Shown in pieces: positions 4,533 to 8,514 of a stretch of 8,514 nucleotides of DNA (position 1 is its first letter; each line of letters opens with the position of its first letter). Source of the DNA: Patescibacteria group bacterium (lineage in GTDB: Bacteria; Patescibacteriota; Minisyncoccia; Phycocordibacterales; SBAW01); assembly GCA_028866155.1 (NCBI GenBank), contig JAGWIT010000037.1:1-8514 (forward strand), given 5' to 3'. The notes beneath the pieces are model-generated. The model was not told the origin of the DNA, ran no database searches, and saw nothing but the letters and a program-made list of their open reading frames with translations. The position numbers and the translations under genes are program-made.

Positions 4533-5845
4533 AATACATCCGCACGATTCTCGCTGCGCTCGCCGCTACAGGGCTGCTGCTACTCGCAGCGCCCCCCGCA
4601 GCGAACGCGCTCGTATCGTACCCGCCCGGCTCCTTGCTTCAACCAAACGACGTTGCGACCACCACAATTAGGGACTATTCAATTACCCCATCAAAACTCG
4701 CAACAGGCAGCGACTTTACCGTGCATGGCATCACGAGCACGAACGCGACATCGACGAACGCCACCACAACGACACTCGTTGTGAGCGGCTCGACGCTCTC
4801 GCTCAACGGCGTGACGTACACGACACCGAGCGCGGACGGCTCAAACGGCCAGTCGCTCACCACAAACGGCAGCAAGGTACTGTCGTGGTCGGCTCCTGCG
4901 TCCTCTAAGTTGTATATACCGCTCAAAGCGGGGTACGCGACGACCAAGGGCGACGCCGTATTCAGCACGAACGACATAATCAGCATCGAGGCATCGAGCA
5001 CGAACGAAGCCGGTGCGGGCAATGCTACGGCGAGCACCAGCGTGACGAGCACAGGCCCGAACCGGCTCGTTCTTATCTTTGCGGATGATCAGTCCGGCAC
5101 GCCGATTACCGGCGTACCGACCGTAAACGGCAGTAACGCGACCTTCATTGCGAGCACCTCAAATGCGGCCATTGCAACGTACGCGTGGTACTACACGAAC
5201 CCCACAAGCGGCAATGACTCCGTGGTGCTCACGCGCCCGAGCACGACAAGCTCGCTGGACATGGACGTGCTGGCGCTCAACAACGCAAAGCAAAGCGGGC
5301 AACCAGACCAAAAGACCACGAATACATGCTCGTCGTGTACCAGCATCACCGACACACTCACGACCGTCGCAGACTTCTCGCGGCAGTTTATGATTTTCGG
5401 GAACGGCGGCGGCACAGTGACTGCAGGCACCAACTCAACGGTGCAATACACGCAGTCAAACAACGGCCACACCTACGCTTCTTCGGTCGCAGCACAGCAT
5501 CCAGCGGGCAGCGCCTCGATGGCGCTCTCATTCCCAAGCACAAACCCATCAACGGTCATGGTATCAATTGCGCCGACCGGCGAGACGCTTCTAGAGCCGA
5601 CGAGCGCAAAAACAGCCTCAACTACGGCGGGCTTTATGGGCTTCGTTGAGTCGGCGGTGTCGTCAGGCACCGTGGCAAACGTCGACGTGTCCGGCGACGC
5701 GTCGCTATTCAGCGGCCTCATCCCCGGATTCGTGTACTACCTCAACAACGCAAACGGCTCGATAGGAACGAGCGCGGGAACGAACACGCGCAAAGTCGGT
5801 ATTGCGGCTTCAAGTACCGACCTCATCATCACCAACGAGCCATAG
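4529..5845 (+). CDS. Secreted or membrane-anchored adhesin/spike protein
   Basis: A 438-residue protein. Residues 1-27 look like a Sec signal peptide: K2/R5, a hydrophobic core about 7-21, and ANA before a likely cut at 27/28. The uncleaved form would be an N-terminal anchor. Residues 50-120 are Thr/Asn/Ser-rich with the repeat TSTNATSTNATTTTL (69-83), a style frequent in CPR surface proteins. Residues about 165-350 fit a beta-sandwich adhesion-like module: NRLVLIFADD, then WYYTNPTSGNDSVVLT, then LDMDVLALNN. C267 and C270 could form a disulfide. Residues about 352-438 resemble C-terminal modules of phage fibres, with SGLIPGFVYYLNNANGSIG then RKVGIAASSTDLII. The start overlaps the peptidase stop. 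A receptor-binding or host-surface role is inferred. Confidence 0.75.
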   Translation: MKYIRTILAALAATGLLLLAAPPAANALVSYPPGSLLQPNDVATTTIRDYSITPSKLATGSDFTVHGITSTNATSTNATTTTLVVSGSTLSLNGVTYTTPSADGSNGQSLTTNGSKVLSWSAPASSKLYIPLKAGYATTKGDAVFSTNDIISIEASSTNEAGAGNATASTSVTSTGPNRLVLIFADDQSGTPITGVPTVNGSNATFIASTSNAAIATYAWYYTNPTSGNDSVVLTRPSTTSSLDMDVLALNNAKQSGQPDQKTTNTCSSCTSITDTLTTVADFSRQFMIFGNGGGTVTAGTNSTVQYTQSNNGHTYASSVAAQHPAGSASMALSFPSTNPSTVMVSIAPTGETLLEPTSAKTASTTAGFMGFVESAVSSGTVANVDVSGDASLFSGLIPGFVYYLNNANGSIGTSAGTNTRKVGIAASSTDLIITNEP

Positions 5846-5849
5846 CACC

Positions 5850-6275
5850 ATGCCCGAGCTGTTTCCCTATGGTAAGAGGCACCAGTATCCGGGACTAAAA
5901 CCTGCCGACCAAGCTATTTGGGAGCGGTTTTTGACCGAGTTCCCGATGGCGTACGACAGCGTGCAGTACAACCTCAACTGCGGCGAAGGCGCACAAGGGT
6001 TCTCGCACGAAGACCCGAGTATGCAGATGATGTGGGGCAAATTGAAGGCTCGCAAAATAGACGTAACGGCGTTCGCGGGCGACCACGTTGACATCATCGA
6101 GCTAAAGCCATACGCGGGACCGTCCGCGCTCGGTCAGGTGATCGGGTACTACCACCTATACCTCGGCTACGTCGACCCACACGCCGACGCGCGGCCGGTG
6201 ATCGTGACGAACGCGATGATGCCAGACATGCCGTATTTATCAGCACGAATGGGCGTAAGAGTCATTGTGGTATGA
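5850..6275 (+). CDS. PD-(D/E)xK-fold nuclease-like phage protein
   Basis: A 141-residue protein. RKIDVTAF (69-75 region, with D71) is followed by VDIIELKPYAG (80-90, with E84 and K86), giving D-x12-E-x-K. Next comes ALGQVIGYYHLYL (93-105), with Q96 and Y100 as in the Q-x3-Y motif of many PD-(D/E)xK nucleases. A final RPVIVTNA strand (115-122) and GVRVIVV (135-141) complete the core fold. DPSMQMMWGKLKARK just before it resembles a conserved lead-in seen in related phage proteins as I remember them. Catalysis is not certain, because some relatives are structural. ATG 5850, 4 nt after the adhesin stop, is chosen over an in-frame ATG at 5802 that lies inside the adhesin gene. The stop overlaps the next ATG (ATGA). 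Confidence 0.72.
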   Translation: MPELFPYGKRHQYPGLKPADQAIWERFLTEFPMAYDSVQYNLNCGEGAQGFSHEDPSMQMMWGKLKARKIDVTAFAGDHVDIIELKPYAGPSALGQVIGYYHLYLGYVDPHADARPVIVTNAMMPDMPYLSARMGVRVIVV

Positions 6276-6433
6276 ACGAAGAAAAACTGAAAACGATTCT
6301 AGAGGGCATGGAGCGCGTAAATGCAGCGCTTCTAAAAGACGCAGGCGCAGAAAATGCAGACCCAGACACCTACACAGTGGGATACCACGATGGGGTCGCA
6401 AGCGTATTGGAATTCATCCGCTCAGAAATGTAA
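6272..6433 (+). CDS. Unknown 53-aa protein
   Basis: A short acidic protein. Residues 1-24 form a likely helix (MNEEKLKTILEGMERVNAAL), followed by a polar turn and a second helix (YHDGVASVLEFIRSEM). The G-Y-x-D-G-V-x-x-V-x-x-F-I pattern is seen in many small phage proteins without known function. It overlaps the nuclease-like gene by ATGA and ends 1 nt before the next ATG, so it fits tightly in the operon and is probably translated. Confidence 0.7.
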   Translation: MNEEKLKTILEGMERVNAALLKDAGAENADPDTYTVGYHDGVASVLEFIRSEM

Positions 6434-6434
6434 C

Positions 6435-8514
6435 ATGGCAACCTACTTCACCGGCAAAGGATACGGAGTGAGCAAATACGTCGACGTCACCGGCGTGCCG
6501 CTTCTCTCATGGCTCGACCCGGATACAAACCAGACAATCACACTTTTCGACCGTGTCGCGGTGCAAGTCGACCCTACTATCAAACAGCCGTTACAGATAT
6601 CACAAATCGACGGCGGCCGCATGGACTTGGCGACAAGCTCGGCTCTCAAAACAGCAGTCGGCGGCACGAGTGCGCAAGAACTCGACCACATCATATCGCT
6701 TGAGCTTGGCGGGAGTAATCAGATTGCAAACCTCGGCCTCGATACAAACGTCCCCGGCACAAAGAACAACACCACCGACACCTTCGAGAACCAGCTCAGC
6801 GCTGCCGTGCAGGCTGGCTCAATGTCGCTTCTCGACGCGTGGCGTGCCGAAGCGAAAGCAAAGGGCAAGGTACTCGCCGAGGATCTAAAAGTGCACGGAG
6901 ATTCTTCGTTGGTAACTGCCGCAGAAAGCGCACTCGGCGGTGCTTGGCAGGCTCTGTCAGGCGGTGTGCGCGGGGACTTAAACACAAACATCCAGGCACA
7001 AATCGCGCAAGACAAAGACACTATCGCGGCGACTCCGTACGACCTGCCGACCCGCACGAAGATATTCACGGAGCAGATTAACCTCACCGCCGAGCAACTC
7101 AATCTATCGAGCGCAGACGCGGCCGCCTACATGAAAGTGTATACCGCACGGTATGCCCAGGCATCCAACCAGAATCCGAAAGAGATATTCGGTGCGCTCA
7201 CGGCAAACGAGCAGCAGCTCATGGGGGTGTCCGGGCAAGACCCGAACCTACTAAACATACGGGTGACGGTGTGGATCAATGTCGCTGCGGCGGCTCTCGT
7301 AGGCCAGGCTATCGTCGGCATCTTCGGCATCATTACGCTCCTTGTTATCATGTTTGTTGGCGCACCAGAGGAAATAGCGACCGCGGAAGCAGGCGGCAGC
7401 ATTTTGTCATTCCTCACGCGGCTTGGGGTCACCGGCGCGCGTCTAAAAACACTCGTGGGGACATACGCGATATATGAGTTCCTAGGCGCGATGGATACCC
7501 GAATTCCGATGATCACCAAGCAGCTCATGGACGCAAAATACATCGTGCCATCTCTCATCTCGACCGCGCTCAAGGACGACATGGCTTCATTGAAATCATT
7601 GAGCGGCAGTACCAAATCCTCAAAGACGAGCGCGAGCACGGCTGCGCCCTCCTACCCACCTACCGGCAGCGGTGTCTCGGGTTCGAGCGTCTCGGGCACA
7701 GGCGTACACGTCTCGGTCGTGTCAGGCGGCGTGCTCGGCTCACCGGCAACTTTCACACCATCCACCAGCGACATTTTCGAGGACATGAACGGCTTGCAGA
7801 CCGCCGCAGAGGAAAATATCGCAAAGTATCTCGGCTCGCTTCCCGGCCATCTCGTATACGAAATACGCCTCGCAAGCCGCATCACGCTCGCAGACGGCAC
7901 CGTGCGCATCGGCACCACCCAGAGCATCATAAAGGGATACACGAAGGGCAGCAGCAAGACACCCTCGCACGCGACATACAAAAAGGTCACGAATAAATTT
8001 GCGGTCGCGGATATTTACTACCTACCGCTCGCCGGTGGCCGCCACAAAATAGATGAGGTGGTGATCGGTGCGGTCGACGAAACGGGTTTCCGACCAACGG
8101 CCGAAGACCTTGCTGATCTTGGCAATGCGATTTCATCGTACCTTGTCTCGAACCAGCTCGGCGGCGTCACGCAGATAAACCTGCCATCGTCAGGGGGAAG
8201 CTCACCGGCGGGCACGAGCACGCCTAGTCCGACCGCACCGACCACTACCCCATCAAAGACCACAACGCCACCACCGACAACGCCAGCAGCACAATTGCCG
8301 ACCACATACACGGCAGCAGACATAACCGCAGCGCTCTCAAACGCCGGCGACTCGCTCTCGCCAATGGCGCAGCAAACGCTCAACGCAGCATTTGCAGGAG
8401 GCGACACTGTTGCGGCGGCATTCAGGGTGATCGGCATTCCTGTACCCGCAGGATTGAACGGAGCCGCAACCGTCACCGGCGTATCACCCACGAATCTAAC
8501 GGCAGTAGGAAACG
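6435..8514 (+). CDS. Large membrane-anchored protein with N-terminal HNH-type nuclease motif, cut by the window edge
   Basis: At least 693 residues, with no stop before the window end. Residues about 60-140 carry an HNH-like core: LDHIISLELGGSNQIANL (83-100, with D84, H85 and N99), then FENQLSAAVQAGSMSLLDAW (117-136). The latter matches the helix that follows the motif in the phage/bacterial HNH-like family ending in E-x-x-L-x-x-x-V-x-x-G-x-x-S-L-x-x-A. Residues about 281-310 form one long hydrophobic membrane segment. Residues 385-440 are Ser/Gly/Thr-rich. Residues about 448-580 look like a folded alpha/beta domain. Residues about 588-622 are a Pro/Thr/Ser linker, and another domain follows. 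The size and multi-domain form suggest a virion protein for DNA delivery or vertex function, but a membrane-bound effector is also possible. The start is 1 nt after the upstream stop. Confidence 0.8.
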   Translation, partial: MATYFTGKGYGVSKYVDVTGVPLLSWLDPDTNQTITLFDRVAVQVDPTIKQPLQISQIDGGRMDLATSSALKTAVGGTSAQELDHIISLELGGSNQIANLGLDTNVPGTKNNTTDTFENQLSAAVQAGSMSLLDAWRAEAKAKGKVLAEDLKVHGDSSLVTAAESALGGAWQALSGGVRGDLNTNIQAQIAQDKDTIAATPYDLPTRTKIFTEQINLTAEQLNLSSADAAAYMKVYTARYAQASNQNPKEIFGALTANEQQLMGVSGQDPNLLNIRVTVWINVAAAALVGQAIVGIFGIITLLVIMFVGAPEEIATAEAGGSILSFLTRLGVTGARLKTLVGTYAIYEFLGAMDTRIPMITKQLMDAKYIVPSLISTALKDDMASLKSLSGSTKSSKTSASTAAPSYPPTGSGVSGSSVSGTGVHVSVVSGGVLGSPATFTPSTSDIFEDMNGLQTAAEENIAKYLGSLPGHLVYEIRLASRITLADGTVRIGTTQSIIKGYTKGSSKTPSHATYKKVTNKFAVADIYYLPLAGGRHKIDEVVIGAVDETGFRPTAEDLADLGNAISSYLVSNQLGGVTQINLPSSGGSSPAGTSTPSPTAPTTTPSKTTTPPPTTPAAQLPTTYTAADITAALSNAGDSLSPMAQQTLNAAFAGGDTVAAAFRVIGIPVPAGLNGAATVTGVSPTNLTAVGN

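Noticed and set aside
7127..8491. Minus-strand frames opposite the large right-hand gene
   Set aside because: They are shadows of the long open plus-strand frame that carries the HNH motif and the membrane segment.

Overview
The window reads as part of a compact double-stranded DNA virus, or virus-like plasmid/provirus, with densely packed genes, frequent ATGA stop/start overlaps and the standard bacterial code (TGA is used as a stop several times). The likely host is a bacterium, possibly of the Patescibacteria/CPR radiation. That host guess rests on the sequence style of the secreted adhesin (Thr/Asn/Ser-rich repeats of the type common in CPR surface proteins) and on the near absence of Shine-Dalgarno sequences. 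It is inference, not proof. No tail, portal, large-terminase or packaging-ATPase gene is visible, so the genome continues outside the window.

Layout. On the left is a minus-strand cassette: an unknown 69-aa protein (1297-1088), a ParB-like DNA-binding protein with an added C-terminal Cys/His cluster (1074-262), and a small single-span membrane protein (265-41). A perfect 29-bp palindrome (154-182) lies inside the last gene. In the middle (1298-1927) is a gene-free divergent region full of secondary structure: a consensus DnaA box plus several near-consensus ones, two nested stem-loops sharing the core GCACAA-N7-TTGTGC, several other hairpins, and an 18-bp inverted repeat about 300 bp apart. 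It is the best candidate for the replication origin and control region.

To the right, all genes run on the plus strand in one tight block. In order they are: an Ala-rich repeat protein (1928-2350), the probable major capsid protein of double-jelly-roll type (2377-3243), a possible zinc-ribbon micro-protein (3264-3482), a small beta-rich virion-type protein (3383-3712), a small holin-like membrane protein (3723-3902), an M23/LytM-type metallopeptidase (3906-4532), a secreted adhesin or spike (4529-5845), a PD-(D/E)xK-fold nuclease-like protein (5850-6275), a 53-aa protein (6272-6433), and a very large protein open at the right edge (6435-8514+). The last joins an HNH-type nuclease motif to a membrane segment and a Pro/Thr-rich linker.

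How the parts may work together (inference): the divergent region drives replication and two opposing transcripts. The left arm handles maintenance or regulation. The right arm builds a tailless capsid, attaches to the cell surface through the adhesin, cuts peptidoglycan with the M23 enzyme, and crosses the membrane with the small membrane protein and/or the large membrane-anchored nuclease protein.
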